This document shows, piece by piece, positions 8,736-17,614 of a stretch of DNA of 56,571 nucleotides. This DNA is from Clostridiales bacterium (GTDB lineage: Bacteria; Bacillota; Clostridia; Lachnospirales; Lachnospiraceae): contig JAJQDO010000273.1 in assembly GCA_021202175.1 (NCBI GenBank), forward strand, positions 1 through 56,571, in the 5' to 3' direction. The notes under the pieces were generated by a model. It searched no databases. It saw nothing but the letters and a program-made list of their open reading frames with translations, and was not told where the DNA came from. How positions within the stretch are numbered: the stretch's first letter is position 1; each line of letters begins with the position of its first letter. The translations under genes were made by a program, and so were the position numbers.

Positions 8736-10571
8736 TTATGCTTCTATCGCGCGATGCTCGAAAAGTGCCTCAAACTCGTCCCGATTGATCCTTTCCTTTT
8801 CCAGAAGAAGATTCGCGCAGGCGTGAAGGACATCCACATATTCCAGAAGAATCTTTTTGGCATCGGCATAACACTCGTCCACGATCTGTTTTACCTCCCT
8901 ATCAATCTGTCTGGCCACATCCTCACTGAAAGTACGGGCATGTCCCAGATCCCTTCCGAGAAATACTTCATCACTGTTTTCTTCATAATTGAGAAACCCG
9001 AGGTTTTCTGACATACCATACTGGGTGACCATCGCTCTCGCCGTCGAAGTGACGCTCTTGATATCCTGAGAGGCGCCCGTAGTGATATCGTCAAATATCA
9101 GCTCCTCGGCAATCCTTCCGCCCATGCCTGCCTTGATATCCTGGAGCATCTTGCTTTTTGTATTAAACACATTATCCTGTTCCGGCAAAGGCATGGTGTA
9201 GCCGGCCGCACCAACTCCCGTAGGAATGATCGAGACCGTATAGACCGGACCCACATCCGGCAGGACATGGAAAAGAATCGCATGGCCGGATTCATGATAC
9301 GCGGTAATCTTCCTCTCATAATCCGGAACAACACGACTTTTCTTCTCTGTTCCGATTCCCACCTTGATAAACGCCTTCTTTACATCTTCCATCTTGATAA
9401 AACGTCGGTTTTCTCTTGCAGCCAGAATCGCCGCCTCATTCATCAGGTTTTCCAGATCCGCACCGACAAATCCCGGCGTCGTCCTGGCGATCTGATGAAG
9501 GTCTACGTCCTGTCCCAAAGGTTTCCCCTGCACATGGACCTTTAATATCTCTTCCCGACCCTTCACATCCGGCCGGCCGACAGCAACCTTGCGGTCAAAT
9601 CGTCCTGGACGAAGAATCGCGGGATCGAGGATATCCACACGGTTGGTCGCCGCCATGACGATGATGCCTTCATTCACGCCAAAGCCATCCATCTCCACCA
9701 GGAGCTGATTGAGAGTCTGCTCTCTTTCATCATGACCGCCGCCAAGACCGGTTCCTCTTCTCCTGGCCACCGCGTCAATCTCATCGATGAAAATAATACA
9801 CGGTGAATTCTTCTTTGCATCCTCAAACAGATCCCGGACCCTGGAAGCGCCGACTCCGACAAACATTTCCACAAAGTCCGAACCGGAGATGCTGAAAAAC
9901 GGAACGTCCGCCTCACCGGCCACCGCCTTGGCAAGGAGCGTCTTGCCGGTTCCGGGAGGGCCTACCAGCAGCACTCCTTTGGGGATTCTGGCGCCCACAT
10001 CGATAAACTTGCCCGGACTTTTCAGAAAATCAACGATCTCTTTCAGTTCTTCTTTTTCTTCATGGAGACCGGCTACCTGGTCAAAACGTACATTCTGCAC
10101 GTTCGGATCTTGCATTTTCGCGCGGCTCTTGCCGAAATTCATCATCCTCCCACAGCTGCTGCCACCAGAAGCCCAGCCCATCATCATGAACATAAACACC
10201 ATCATCACGACAAGAAGGACGACATAAGGAAGAACGCCTGTCAACACACCGCTGGTACGGTTTATATTCGATACCACGTAAGACACTTCGTAATCCTGGA
10301 CATCAGAGATCACCTCATTCACATCCGTCACATAGAGAGATCCTTCCGTATCATCCCCGAAGAGGATACGGATGCTTCCCGTCGGGACCTCTTCGTTTTG
10401 GGTGATCTCTATAGAGGTAATGTTCCCTGCTTCAAGATCATCCTCAAACTGATCATATGTGTATACATCTTCGTCTGTGACCATTCCTCTTTGCATATAA
10501 TAACTGGCAAAGGAATAAATCAACAGAAGCACAACAAAAAACACTAAAACATTTCTATAGTTTCTACTCAA
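8736..10571 (-). CDS. ftsH: ATP-dependent zinc metalloprotease FtsH
   Basis: Membrane-anchored AAA protease that degrades misfolded membrane proteins and short-lived regulators. The order is: TM segment around residues 8-26 ([14 protein letters not shown]), extracytoplasmic domain, second TM near 105-130 ([16 protein letters not shown]), AAA module with Walker A GPPGTGKT and Walker [11 protein letters not shown], then the peptidase with zinc motif HESGH. About 611 residues is normal. An ATG at 10604 is possible, but its ribosome binding site is poor; TTG 10571 follows AGGAAAGGAG closely, removes a charged leader and overlaps the hpt stop by 8 nt, which suggests translational coupling. tilS-hpt-ftsH is the conserved Firmicutes order. 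Confidence 0.95.
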   Translation of the reverse strand: MSRNYRNVLVFFVVLLLIYSFASYYMQRGMVTDEDVYTYDQFEDDLEAGNITSIEITQNEEVPTGSIRILFGDDTEGSLYVTDVNEVISDVQDYEVSYVVSNINRTSGVLTGVLPYVVLLVVMMVFMFMMMGWASGGSSCGRMMNFGKSRAKMQDPNVQNVRFDQVAGLHEEKEELKEIVDFLKSPGKFIDVGARIPKGVLLVGPPGTGKTLLAKAVAGEADVPFFSISGSDFVEMFVGVGASRVRDLFEDAKKNSPCIIFIDEIDAVARRRGTGLGGGHDEREQTLNQLLVEMDGFGVNEGIIVMAATNRVDILDPAILRPGRFDRKVAVGRPDVKGREEILKVHVQGKPLGQDVDLHQIARTTPGFVGADLENLMNEAAILAARENRRFIKMEDVKKAFIKVGIGTEKKSRVVPDYERKITAYHESGHAILFHVLPDVGPVYTVSIIPTGVGAAGYTMPLPEQDNVFNTKSKMLQDIKAGMGGRIAEELIFDDITTGASQDIKSVTSTARAMVTQYGMSENLGFLNYEENSDEVFLGRDLGHARTFSEDVARQIDREVKQIVDECYADAKKILLEYVDVLHACANLLLEKERINRDEFEALFEHRAIEA

Positions 10572-11199
10572 TGATTTCTCCTTTCCTGACCGGCGTCTCT
10601 CCATGTTCCTGTCCCGACATTCTGCCCATTTCTTCTGTCTCTGCGGGATATTCGTCAGCGGATACTGTCTCAGAGAGATCCGGCCTCACGACTCCAATAT
10701 ATGGAAGATTCCTGTATTTTTGCGCATAATCCAGTCCATAGCCAACGACAAATTCATCGGGAATATCAAAACCCAGATAATCGATCTGCACTTCGGCCAC
10801 TCTGCGATCCGGCTTATTTAACAGGGTACACAGACGGACACTCGCCGGCTTCCTCTGTTTCAAAACAGGAATCAGGTAATGCAGCGTCTGCCCGGAGTCG
10901 ATAATGTCCTCGACAATGAGAACCTCTCTTCCTTCCATAGAATCATCCAGATCCTTTTTGATCCGCACGATCCCGGAACTTTTCGTCGCATACCCATAAC
11001 TAGAAACCTGCATAAAATCAATGGTGACCGGCACGTGAATCCTTTTTGCCAGTTCACAGGCAAAAAAAACGCCACCCTTTAAAATACAGATCATATGAAT
11101 CTGTTTTCCCTCATAATCCGCGCTGATGCGCTCTCCCAGTTCTTTTATCCTGGCATTTACCGTTTCTTCCGATATGAGTACTTCAATCCTATCTGCCAT
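10564..11199 (-). CDS. hpt: Hypoxanthine phosphoribosyltransferase
   Basis: A 211-residue purine salvage enzyme that makes IMP/GMP from hypoxanthine/guanine and PRPP. The PRPP-binding motif [11 protein letters not shown] is clear near residue 100, and [17 protein letters not shown] lies earlier. The catalytic core ends near residue 175 ([10 protein letters not shown]). About 35 extra C-terminal residues ([21 protein letters not shown]) are unusual for the family and overlap the ftsH start region. GGAGGAG precedes the ATG. It lies between tilS and ftsH, the conserved location; in Bacillus, HprT interacts with TilS and regulates ftsH, which may explain the linkage (known elsewhere, not shown here). 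Confidence 0.94.
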   Translation of the reverse strand: MADRIEVLISEETVNARIKELGERISADYEGKQIHMICILKGGVFFACELAKRIHVPVTIDFMQVSSYGYATKSSGIVRIKKDLDDSMEGREVLIVEDIIDSGQTLHYLIPVLKQRKPASVRLCTLLNKPDRRVAEVQIDYLGFDIPDEFVVGYGLDYAQKYRNLPYIGVVRPDLSETVSADEYPAETEEMGRMSGQEHGETPVRKGEIIE

Positions 11200-11253
11200 C
11201 GCATCTCCTCCATTTTATCTTTTATGCTGCAAATGCTCTGACGAAGCGACAAA

Positions 11254-12696
11254 TCACAGGCCCTCATATTCTTCGACCACAAGCATCCGCTTTGTATCCG
11301 GTCGAATCTTACAGCCTTCGCTGATCCTGCCGCCAACGATCCAGAGCACATGGGACTCTTCCGCAAGGACAATCATCTCATCCCTTTTTGCGGAAGGAAT
11401 CTTTTCATCAATAAAATAACGCCGCAAGGACTTGCGTCTTCCCTCCTTGTCCAAAATAAAATAGTCACCGGGTCTCCGATGTCTCAAACAAAGAGTACTG
11501 TTTATTCTATCACAATCAAAGTACTTCACACAATCATTTTTTTCGATGTCGCCACCATGGTAATCTTCCAGACAGAAACGGAAAGATTTTCCAGCGAATT
11601 TCGTCTCAAAGTATCGTTTTCTGTAAATATCTTCCATGTCCACCAGGATCGTATCTCTTTGTTGACTCGCGGCATTTGCCTGCTTATCTTTAAGAAAAGC
11701 CCCCCGGGTGAGCAATCGCAGATTCCCATTCCCTCGTTCCGCCACCAGTCCATAGGGAAGTTCCTGATATTTTCCTTCTTCTCCGGACGCAAGATGCAGC
11801 ATCTGTTCCACGTGGACAGCGGAGATATCTTTCCGGCTTCCCGCCATGTCAGTCAGCATCCTTCCGGCAACTTCCCGGCGCTCCACGGGATGCAGGCGAA
11901 GAAACGCGTCTGCGGAAATAGAACACTCGCGCTTTTCCGAAAAATGCACATTTTTTTGATATAGTTCATCAAAATGTGGGGCAAGATACTCGTTCAGTTC
12001 CATCATCTGTTCCGCAAGTCTCCCCATGTGTTCTACGGCTCTGTCATTAATTTTGGTAAGCTCCGGCAAAACGTGCAGCCGAATCCGGTTTCTGCTGTAA
12101 CCCGTTTCTTCATTCGTACTGTCCTCCACATAATCCTGATTTAAATCACGGAGCAGCTGATTAATCATTTTCTTATCGAGACAGAGCAATGGGCGGATAA
12201 TCTTACCGCTTACCGGAGGAATCCCCGTCAAGCCCCGGATTCCTGTCCCCCTGGCCATACGAAATAACATGGTTTCCGCCACATCATTTTTGTGATGGGC
12301 CACCGCGATCTTATTACATTGCCAGTAAGCGGCCGCTTCCTCAAAACAGGCATAGCGTATCGCCCGTCCCGCTTCTTCTTCAGAGCAGTGACGTTTTCTG
12401 CTCTCTTCCCTCACATTCTTGCGAAACGTCCATAAGGGAACCGACCATTTCCCGCAGAGTCCTTCCACAAATCGCTGATCTCTCTCCGCCTCCTCGCCCC
12501 GAAGCATATGATTCACATGAACCGCGTAAAGTTTCAGGGATTTTTGTTTTTGTACATACAAAAAATACCGCAAAAGGCAGACGGAATCCCCTCCACCGGA
12601 CAATCCGATAACAATGGAATCTCCCTCCTCGATCATGCGATGATTCGTCACATAGGTATTCACTTTTTGCCATATCATAAGATACTCTGCTGCCAT
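11254..12696 (-). CDS. tilS: tRNA(Ile)-lysidine synthetase
   Basis: A 480-residue enzyme that adds lysine to C34 of tRNA-Ile(CAU), so that it reads AUA. The N-terminal PP-loop ATPase motif SGGGDS is at residues 33-38 (IGLSGGGDSVCLL); AVHVNHMLRG and VAHHKNDVAETMLFRMARG follow, all typical of TilS. The C-terminal domain holds CLRHRRPGDYF and SLRRYFIDEKIP. A GTG at 12705 is an alternative start; ATG 12696 has GGAG at fitting distance. The gene is 55 nt from hpt and 97 nt from the end of the broken spoIIE. Confidence 0.94.
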   Translation of the reverse strand: MAAEYLMIWQKVNTYVTNHRMIEEGDSIVIGLSGGGDSVCLLRYFLYVQKQKSLKLYAVHVNHMLRGEEAERDQRFVEGLCGKWSVPLWTFRKNVREESRKRHCSEEEAGRAIRYACFEEAAAYWQCNKIAVAHHKNDVAETMLFRMARGTGIRGLTGIPPVSGKIIRPLLCLDKKMINQLLRDLNQDYVEDSTNEETGYSRNRIRLHVLPELTKINDRAVEHMGRLAEQMMELNEYLAPHFDELYQKNVHFSEKRECSISADAFLRLHPVERREVAGRMLTDMAGSRKDISAVHVEQMLHLASGEEGKYQELPYGLVAERGNGNLRLLTRGAFLKDKQANAASQQRDTILVDMEDIYRKRYFETKFAGKSFRFCLEDYHGGDIEKNDCVKYFDCDRINSTLCLRHRRPGDYFILDKEGRRKSLRRYFIDEKIPSAKRDEMIVLAEESHVLWIVGGRISEGCKIRPDTKRMLVVEEYEGL

Positions 12697-12786
12697 CTCT
12701 CCCACTCCGCCGATGAGCGGCCTGCTCTTTCAAACTATCCGTATGTCACATATCTTTTAGACTGCCTGCCCCATCATATTTCATTT

Positions 12787-12802
12787 GACAGTTTAAACTG
12801 TC
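12787..12802. repeat. 16-bp perfect palindrome at the spoIIE end
   Basis: GACAGTTTAAACTGTC is its own reverse complement and covers the stop codon of the restored spoIIE frame (12793-12795). It could be a protein-binding site or a weak hairpin; it lacks a T tail. Confidence 0.5.
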
Positions 12803-14192
12803 GTTTTCTTCCGCTCCCATACGGAAGCGACCAGAACGGTTCTGTCATCATCCTGACCGGCTTTCGGCACGGGAACGGCTTCCATTAATTGACAGGCAAA
12901 GGCTTGTGCATTTTTTGTTGTTATATTTTTATATAGGTTTCCATGTACACAGAAACGTCCGGCAGATTCTCAAAATCCAGCATCCCATCGGAAACCATAA
13001 TCACCATATCCCCATCATACAACTTTTTATGATATATATCAAACGGTTGATTCACCATGGATCCCGGCGGCATACTCTTTGGAAGAATCCTTTCCACAGA
13101 GCTCTCATGACGGACAAAAGTCGCCGCGCCCCCTGCTTTCAGAATCTTTACCATGCCTGTCTGCATGGACAGGATGGCTGCATCCAACGTTGAATATCCC
13201 TGTTCCCGTCGCTGCAGCAAAATATTATGCAAAATCTGAAGAACAAATTCTTCGTGAATCCCAGCCTCTATCATGGATTCAAACACATCCATCAGCTTTT
13301 TGCTGTCACGAAAAGCCTGTTCCCCCACGCCCATTCCATCCGACAAAAGCATGAACGCACGCTGATATCTGCACTTTATAAAAGAGAATGTGTCCCCACA
13401 GATCTTTTCGCCGTTCTTACTGCGGCGACTGGAGCCAAACAAAATCTGAAAACAGCCGTCTTCCACAAAAGACAGCCGATTGGAACCTGAATGTAGCCGT
13501 CTTTCCATCAAGCTGCCCTGAAAAATTTTATGATACACGTTGGACAAACTTCCCGCAACATCCGATGGTTTTCCATGTCCGGTCAATGGCTGCACCGTCA
13601 CATTGATACAGAGGGACCCTGCCTCATCCACATATTTTTGACCTTCCAGAAAATGGATTCCGCAGCGAAGCATGGCAAAAGAGAGCTTTCTTTTTTCCGT
13701 GCCTCGAATAAATTCTCCCTCTGACAACAGCCTGCGACACTCTTTTATGATAAGATACTGTGCCCGAAGCTGCCCGCGCAGAGCTTCTCCCATATACTCC
13801 ATCTGTCTTTCCCAGCAATAGTTCTGATAAAGCATACGATACAGCCAGGATAATTCCTCGATAAACGGCTGATAGTACACACAATTCCTTCTGAAATCTT
13901 CCGACGCCATCCAACCGACAACTTTTGTCTCTTTGTTCGCCTTTTCCAATATCAGGGAAATCTCCGATAATGTCCGTTCCCTTTTCTCTCCATAGCAGTT
14001 TCTGTATTTAGGGCATTTACGACATACATCTTCCGTCACAGCAGTATATATGAATTCGGCTTCCTTTCCGGAAAGCACGTCTTTGCTCCCTTCCATCGGT
14101 TCGGAAAGTTTTAAAAGCTCCTTTGTCGATTCTTCAAAGGATTGCAGCTGATAAAGCATCTCCTCCGCCAGAGAATCTCTTCTTTTCCTCAT
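12793..14192 (-). pseudogene. spoIIE: SpoIIE-type PP2C phosphatase, frameshifted near 3' end
   Basis: SpoIIE dephosphorylates SpoIIAA to activate sigma-F in the forespore. The open frame 12921-14192 (423 residues) shows the central cysteine-containing region (VCRKCPKYRNC) and the PP2C core (GDTFSF, LLSDGMGVGEQA, VIMVSDGMLDF), but stops at YMETYIKI. A different frame just beyond encodes the expected PP2C end (TTKNAQAFACQLMEA, then AGQDDDRTVLVASVW) to 12793. One missing A in the A-run (T5 at 12926-12930 on plus) would restore about 466 residues. The ten-helix N-terminal membrane domain of Bacillus SpoIIE is absent; only 220 bp separate it from a tRNA. The start is ATG 14192 with GGGGGTGG; TTG 14243 is possible. 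Decay, sequencing error and slippage all remain open. Confidence 0.82.
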
Positions 14193-14387
14193 GATCCACC
14201 CCCACCAGGCTAACGTCTTCGTGCCATATGATATAAGTGACAAAAGTACGATCTACAGGGTTCCAAACACCTGAATTCGGAAGCAAGCTTACGATTCATG
14301 TGCTTTCACTCCCTGTGTCGTCTCATCATATTATAAATAGTGAGAGACTGTTCTTCTGTCAAAACGTGTCATCTATCCCTGGAAAAG

Positions 14388-14407
14388 AAAAAAGGCCCTG
14401 ACGGACC
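14388..14407 (-). terminator. Terminator after tRNA-Met
   Basis: Minus strand GGTCC, loop GTCA, GGGCC, then six T (14393-14388), about 8 nt past the tRNA 3' end. The stem is short, with one G-U pair, but the T tract is clean. Confidence 0.65.
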
Positions 14408-14414
14408 CAAAAAA

Positions 14415-14488
14415 TAGCGGGAACTGAATTCGAACCAGCGACACCACGGGTATGAACCGTGTGCTCTAGCCAACTGAGCTATCCCGCC
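14415..14488 (-). tRNA. tRNA-Met (anticodon CAT), elongator type
   Basis: 74 nt with a complete cloverleaf: acceptor GGCGGGA / TCCCGCT with discriminator A, D-arm GCTCAGTTGGCTAGAGC, anticodon stem CACGG-TTCATAC-CCGTG with CAT, and T-arm with GGTTCGAATT. The 3' CCA is not encoded. The sequence resembles Bacillus elongator tRNA-Met rather than initiator or tRNA-Ile2. Its place next to spoIIE matches the tRNA position near spoIIE in Bacillus subtilis. Confidence 0.93.
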
Positions 14489-14675
14489 AAACTCAACAGC
14501 CAATATAGTATCACATGAAAAATTGAATGTCAACAATTTTTACGCGTTTTCCTCTCTAATATTTTTATGCGATATGCTTTGATTGTTCCGCTCTGAAACG
14601 TATGCTGCGATTTACGCTGATGCGCGAACGACGATCGCTGATTCTGAAAGAATGCTTCACTGTTCAAGATGATCG

Positions 14676-15119
14676 CTAATCAGACGAGTCTTCACCATCC
14701 GCGGTACCATCGGTGTCATCTGCATCCGTGCTCTTTGCATCCCCTGACGAATCTTCAGAGTCCACTTCCGTCGTACTTTCCTCACTGCTTCCATCGGATT
14801 GCTGCAGGGAATACTCATCCTCCCCGATCATCCCCAATCGTTCCCTCGCCATCTTCTCCTTAAACTCATCAGTGTCTATGCTGTCCTTCTCTTCTTCCAG
14901 TTCTTCATTCGTCTCTTCCAATTCCTGAATCTCTGAATTGAGCTCCTGAATCTCTTTCTCGTAGGACTCTGCCTTCTTCCTCTGCCTCTGGCAGCCGATT
15001 GCGATCACCACCAGAATAATCATGGAAAAAATAAGAATAATCACAGACTTTCTCGTAAAAAATCGTTTTTTAAACTGACGATTAAACTGCTTACTGTTCT
15101 TTTTCTTCTTTTTTTTCAT
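14676..15119 (-). CDS. divIC: Septum formation initiator DivIC (FtsB-like)
   Basis: A 147-residue bitopic division protein. It has a basic cytosolic start (KKKKKKNSKQFNRQFKKRF), one TM segment around residues 28-46 (SVIILIFSMIILVVIAIG), then an extracellular coiled coil (YEKEIQELNSEIQELEETN) and the conserved EFKEKMARERLGMIGEDEY block. The last 45 residues are an unusually acidic, Ser/Asp-rich tail (STTEVDSEDSSGDAKSTDAD). DivIC works with FtsL and DivIB in the divisome. ATG 15119 has AGGTGAG upstream; GTG 15128 is less likely. It lies in the conserved yabP-yabQ-divIC operon. Confidence 0.88.
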   Translation of the reverse strand: MKKKKKKNSKQFNRQFKKRFFTRKSVIILIFSMIILVVIAIGCQRQRKKAESYEKEIQELNSEIQELEETNEELEEEKDSIDTDEFKEKMARERLGMIGEDEYSLQQSDGSSEESTTEVDSEDSSGDAKSTDADDTDGTADGEDSSD

Positions 15120-15131
15120 CAATCTCACCTG

Positions 15132-15563
15132 TCATTTTCTGCTTTTTATTATTCTAGCGGTTCTGACCTTTTTTTTCAATGACTTTAAAGAAGAATTCAC
15201 AATTAATTTCAAGGGAATGATGAATAAATGGAATATCCTTATGCACATCAGCAAGCCTTCCAACAAGAAGCCAAAAATTCTTTCTGTGAAATAGCTAAAC
15301 AATAAAAAATAAAGCATCGTGCCGACAAATGTTCCGAGAAGCACATAAAATCGCACACTCCCTTGATTATAAATCTGGAACAGCAAAAATAATCCTCCTG
15401 CCGCAGTGAAACAGAAGATAACATCCTCCACATGTACCATTCGATTTTCATGGATCACTCGCTTTCGCACCGCTCGGAAAAAATCATACCATAAGCCGAG
15501 AACACCTCCATAAAGTAAGCTGACCAGAAAAAGGCAGGCCTGCCCGATAATAAGTTCTGACAT
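15132..15563 (-). CDS. yabQ: Spore cortex protein YabQ
   Basis: A 143-residue membrane protein of the YabQ family, needed in Bacillus for spore cortex formation and located in the outer forespore membrane. There are several hydrophobic segments (QACLFLVSLLYGGVLGLWYD, FCFTAAGGLFLLFQIY, VLLGTFVGTMLYFLLFSYF). The GLWYDFFRAVRK signature is typical. It starts 2 nt before the yabP stop is cleared and ends 12 nt before divIC, so the three are one operon. Confidence 0.9.
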   Translation of the reverse strand: MSELIIGQACLFLVSLLYGGVLGLWYDFFRAVRKRVIHENRMVHVEDVIFCFTAAGGLFLLFQIYNQGSVRFYVLLGTFVGTMLYFLLFSYFTERIFGFLLEGLLMCIRIFHLFIIPLKLIVNSSLKSLKKKVRTARIIKSRK

Positions 15564-15564
15564 A

Positions 15565-15846
15565 TCAGCGGAATAACCTCCTGAAAATACTTCCTTTCTC
15601 CCCCTTTGTCACTTCACTATCAGAATAGATCAGGCTGTCAACAATCCCCTCTATCTCCACCTCCCCTTTCTCCACTGTCAGTTTGGTCACATGCAGGTCT
15701 TCTCCCTGTATCATCAGGATGCCCTGTTCCGTATCCAGCATAATCTCATTTAAATCAAATGAGATGACTTCCCGCACACCATGAATCATCCCGTTACTTC
15801 TATTGAACAATGATATCTTGTGGCTCTTCATGCTTCTTTCTTCCAT
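15565..15846 (-). CDS. yabP: Sporulation protein YabP
   Basis: A 93-residue YabP-family protein with the signature HKISLFNRSNGMIHGVREV followed by SFDLNEIMLDTEQGILMIQG and LHVTKLTVEKGEVEIEG. In Bacillus, YabP is required for cortex assembly together with YabQ. The frame is open to TTG 15903, but that start has no good ribosome binding site; ATG 15846 has GATGAGG and gives the usual family length. It forms an operon with yabQ and divIC and is divergent from hup. Confidence 0.9.
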   Translation of the reverse strand: MEERSMKSHKISLFNRSNGMIHGVREVISFDLNEIMLDTEQGILMIQGEDLHVTKLTVEKGEVEIEGIVDSLIYSDSEVTKGEKGSIFRRLFR

Positions 15847-16158
15847 AAAAACCTCATCGTTGGGGTGCCCTTCATGGCGCCCCGGATTCTTTCTTTTTTT
15901 CAAGTTTATGCAAGCCTCAAAACTAACATGCTTCGTGTTATAAAGATTTGAAGATATAGCCTTGACAAATACACCATAAACCGTTATAACTATGAAAGTA
16001 GCTAAATATGACTGCTTCGCATTTATTATAATGCATAAGCATTTTACGCGGGTTTTACAATCATTTTCATCCGGATTTTCTTTTTATATCGTGTTGTATC
16101 ACGGATGATATATTAAAGGATGCATTACCGGATAGGTTTGTTTTCAGGAGGAGTTATT
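15847..16158. other. Divergent yabP / hup intergenic region
   Basis: 312 bp holding the hup promoter (15962-15990) and a long hup leader. A palindrome AATGCATAAGCATT lies at 16030-16043. A sporulation-type promoter for yabP is expected here but could not be assigned by eye. Confidence 0.5.
15962..15990 (+). promoter_or_regulatory. Sigma-A promoter of hup-rqcP
   Basis: TTGACA (15962-15967), 17 bp, TATAAC (15985-15990) on the plus strand, giving a 5' leader of about 160 nt before hup. It is near consensus, as expected for an abundant nucleoid protein. Confidence 0.75.
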
Positions 16159-16434
16159 ATGAATAAAACAGAATTAGTCGCAGCGATCGCTGACAAGACC
16201 CAATTGACCAAAAAAGATGCGGATAGCGCATTAAAAGCATTTATCGACATCGTAGGCGATGAGCTCAGCAAGGGAGAAAAGGTGCAGCTTGCCGGATTCG
16301 GTACCTTCGAAGTCGCGGCAAGAGCCGAGAGAGAAGGCATTAATCCCAGAACAAAAGAGACCATCACCATCCCGGCTTCCAAATCTCCCAAGTTCAAAGC
16401 GATGAAAGCCTTAAAGGAGAAAGTGAATAACTAA
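16159..16434 (+). CDS. hup: DNA-binding protein HU
   Basis: A 91-residue HU-family histone-like protein that bends and packs DNA in the nucleoid. It shows the full family pattern: MNKTELVAAIADKTQLTKKD, GFGTFEVAARAEREGINPRT and IPASKSPKFKAMKALKEKV. The frame opens at 16120, but ATG 16159 carries CAGGAGGAG and the conserved N-terminus. It is 3 nt from rqcP, and the two are co-transcribed. Confidence 0.97.
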   Translation: MNKTELVAAIADKTQLTKKDADSALKAFIDIVGDELSKGEKVQLAGFGTFEVAARAEREGINPRTKETITIPASKSPKFKAMKALKEKVNN

Positions 16435-16437
16435 TAT

Positions 16438-16677
16438 ATGAGACTGGATAAATTTCTGAAGGTTTCCCGATTGATCAAACGCCGCACGGTGGCGAACGAA
16501 GCCTGCGATGCAGGCCGAGTCCTGGTAAACAACAAGGTCGCCAAAGCCAGCCTTAATGTAAAAAGTGGCGATATACTGGAGATCCAATTTGGAAACAGAA
16601 GCGTGAAGGTTGAGATCCTTGACGTAAAAGACACCGCAAAAAAAGAGGAAGCGAAGGAGTTATTTCGATATATTTAA
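16438..16677 (+). CDS. rqcP: RqcP (YabO), S4-domain ribosome quality-control factor
   Basis: A 79-residue protein consisting of an S4 RNA-binding domain (MRLDKFLKVSRLIKRRTVA, GRVLVNNKVAKASLNVKSGD). In Bacillus, RqcP works with RqcH on stalled 50S subunits during alanine tailing. The ATG follows the hup stop by 3 nt. The position beside yabP-yabQ-divIC matches Bacillus subtilis yabO. Confidence 0.92.
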   Translation: MRLDKFLKVSRLIKRRTVANEACDAGRVLVNNKVAKASLNVKSGDILEIQFGNRSVKVEILDVKDTAKKEEAKELFRYI

Positions 16678-16715
16678 CCAATATGATATTGGATCACTAC
16701 AGATGATTACAAAAG

Positions 16716-16784
16716 AAGAGCATCCGCGACATGGCTCAGTACAGTCATAAGGCGGATGCTCTTTTTATGAAAAGAGCATCCGCC
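16716..16784. terminator. Three-arm terminator between rqcP and spoVT
   Basis: Three copies of one arm: AAGAGCATCCGC (16716-16727), its complement in GGCGGATGCTCTTTT (16751-16765), and AAAAGAGCATCCGCC (16770-16784). Arms 1+2 make a terminator on plus with a T5 tail; arms 2+3 make a 15-bp hairpin with loop TATG. The two folds exclude each other. On minus, the arm 2 / arm 1 fold is followed by CTTCTTTTG and can end spoVT. Confidence 0.8.
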
Positions 16785-16877
16785 AAAAGTCATATCTGCT
16801 GTAGGCTGTATGATACAAGTGACAAAAGACCAGGAATGGAACGCTCGCGTTCCGATTCATGACCTTGAAAATCGTAT

Positions 16878-17426
16878 TTATCCGCTGACCTGACGCCCAA
16901 GGAAATCCGCGGCGATGGCCGTAACCCTTTTTTCCAGTTCTCCCAGCGGACGCCCGACCTCTTTTGCCTGCAAAAACACGGAACCCAATATCTCTCCACC
17001 GCTCCGTATCAGGGAATACACCTGCGCGCCTGCCGCATCCATGGACTCTGTGAGCGGAATGTGACGGTTGCGCTCCGAGGCAGGAAGCTGTTCATCTCTG
17101 TCATCAAGAATTCTTTCCAATCTGGCACTGATGGCCTTCCCTTTCAGGCTTCTCCCTGAATTTCCCGCAGCCGCGACAATCTTTTCCCTGTCCGTGATAA
17201 TGGCCGTGAGTCCGCCGGACTGCTGGACCATGCACTCCGCATACTCTTCCGCTAATGCCGAAAACTCGGAGAATGGAAGATATTTTTTTAATACGATCCC
17301 GCCATCCTGATCCGTATATATCTCTAATGACATTCCTTCTTTTACTTTCAGTGTTTTTCTTATCTCTTTCGGAATCACGATCCTCCCGAGATCATCGACT
17401 CTTCTCACAATTCCTGTAGCTTTCAT
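16878..17426 (-). CDS. spoVT: Stage V sporulation protein T (AbrB-family regulator)
   Basis: A 182-residue DNA-binding regulator of sigma-G genes in the forespore. The N-terminal swapped-hairpin AbrB domain reads MKATGIVRRVDDLGRIVIPK followed by EIRKTLKVKEG. The C-terminal GAF-like domain (LTAIITDREKIVAAAGNSG, IRSGGEILGSVFLQAKE) is the SpoVT signature that separates it from AbrB/Abh. The frame opens at 17525, but ATG 17426 has GGAGG and begins the conserved domain. It lies beside the yabP-divIC block as in Bacillus. Confidence 0.94.
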   Translation of the reverse strand: MKATGIVRRVDDLGRIVIPKEIRKTLKVKEGMSLEIYTDQDGGIVLKKYLPFSEFSALAEEYAECMVQQSGGLTAIITDREKIVAAAGNSGRSLKGKAISARLERILDDRDEQLPASERNRHIPLTESMDAAGAQVYSLIRSGGEILGSVFLQAKEVGRPLGELEKRVTAIAADFLGRQVSG

Positions 17427-17614
17427 ATAGTATTTCCTCCATTTACAGTAGTTCTTCGCACGAATGCACCAACATGATCCGGCAGATATGCTGCGCGATA
17501 TCACCAGATGTTTACTTCGATGCACTGGAATTATTATCTGTAAATGAAGAAATAATATTCCTGTGAAGCATCTATATCTATCCGCTTCATTTACCAGGCA
17601 TGATCATCGAAATA

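Noticed and set aside
12921-12930. Programmed frameshift in spoIIE
   Set aside because: No X-XXY-YYZ slippery pattern with a downstream stem was seen at the join; a simple loss of one A is enough.
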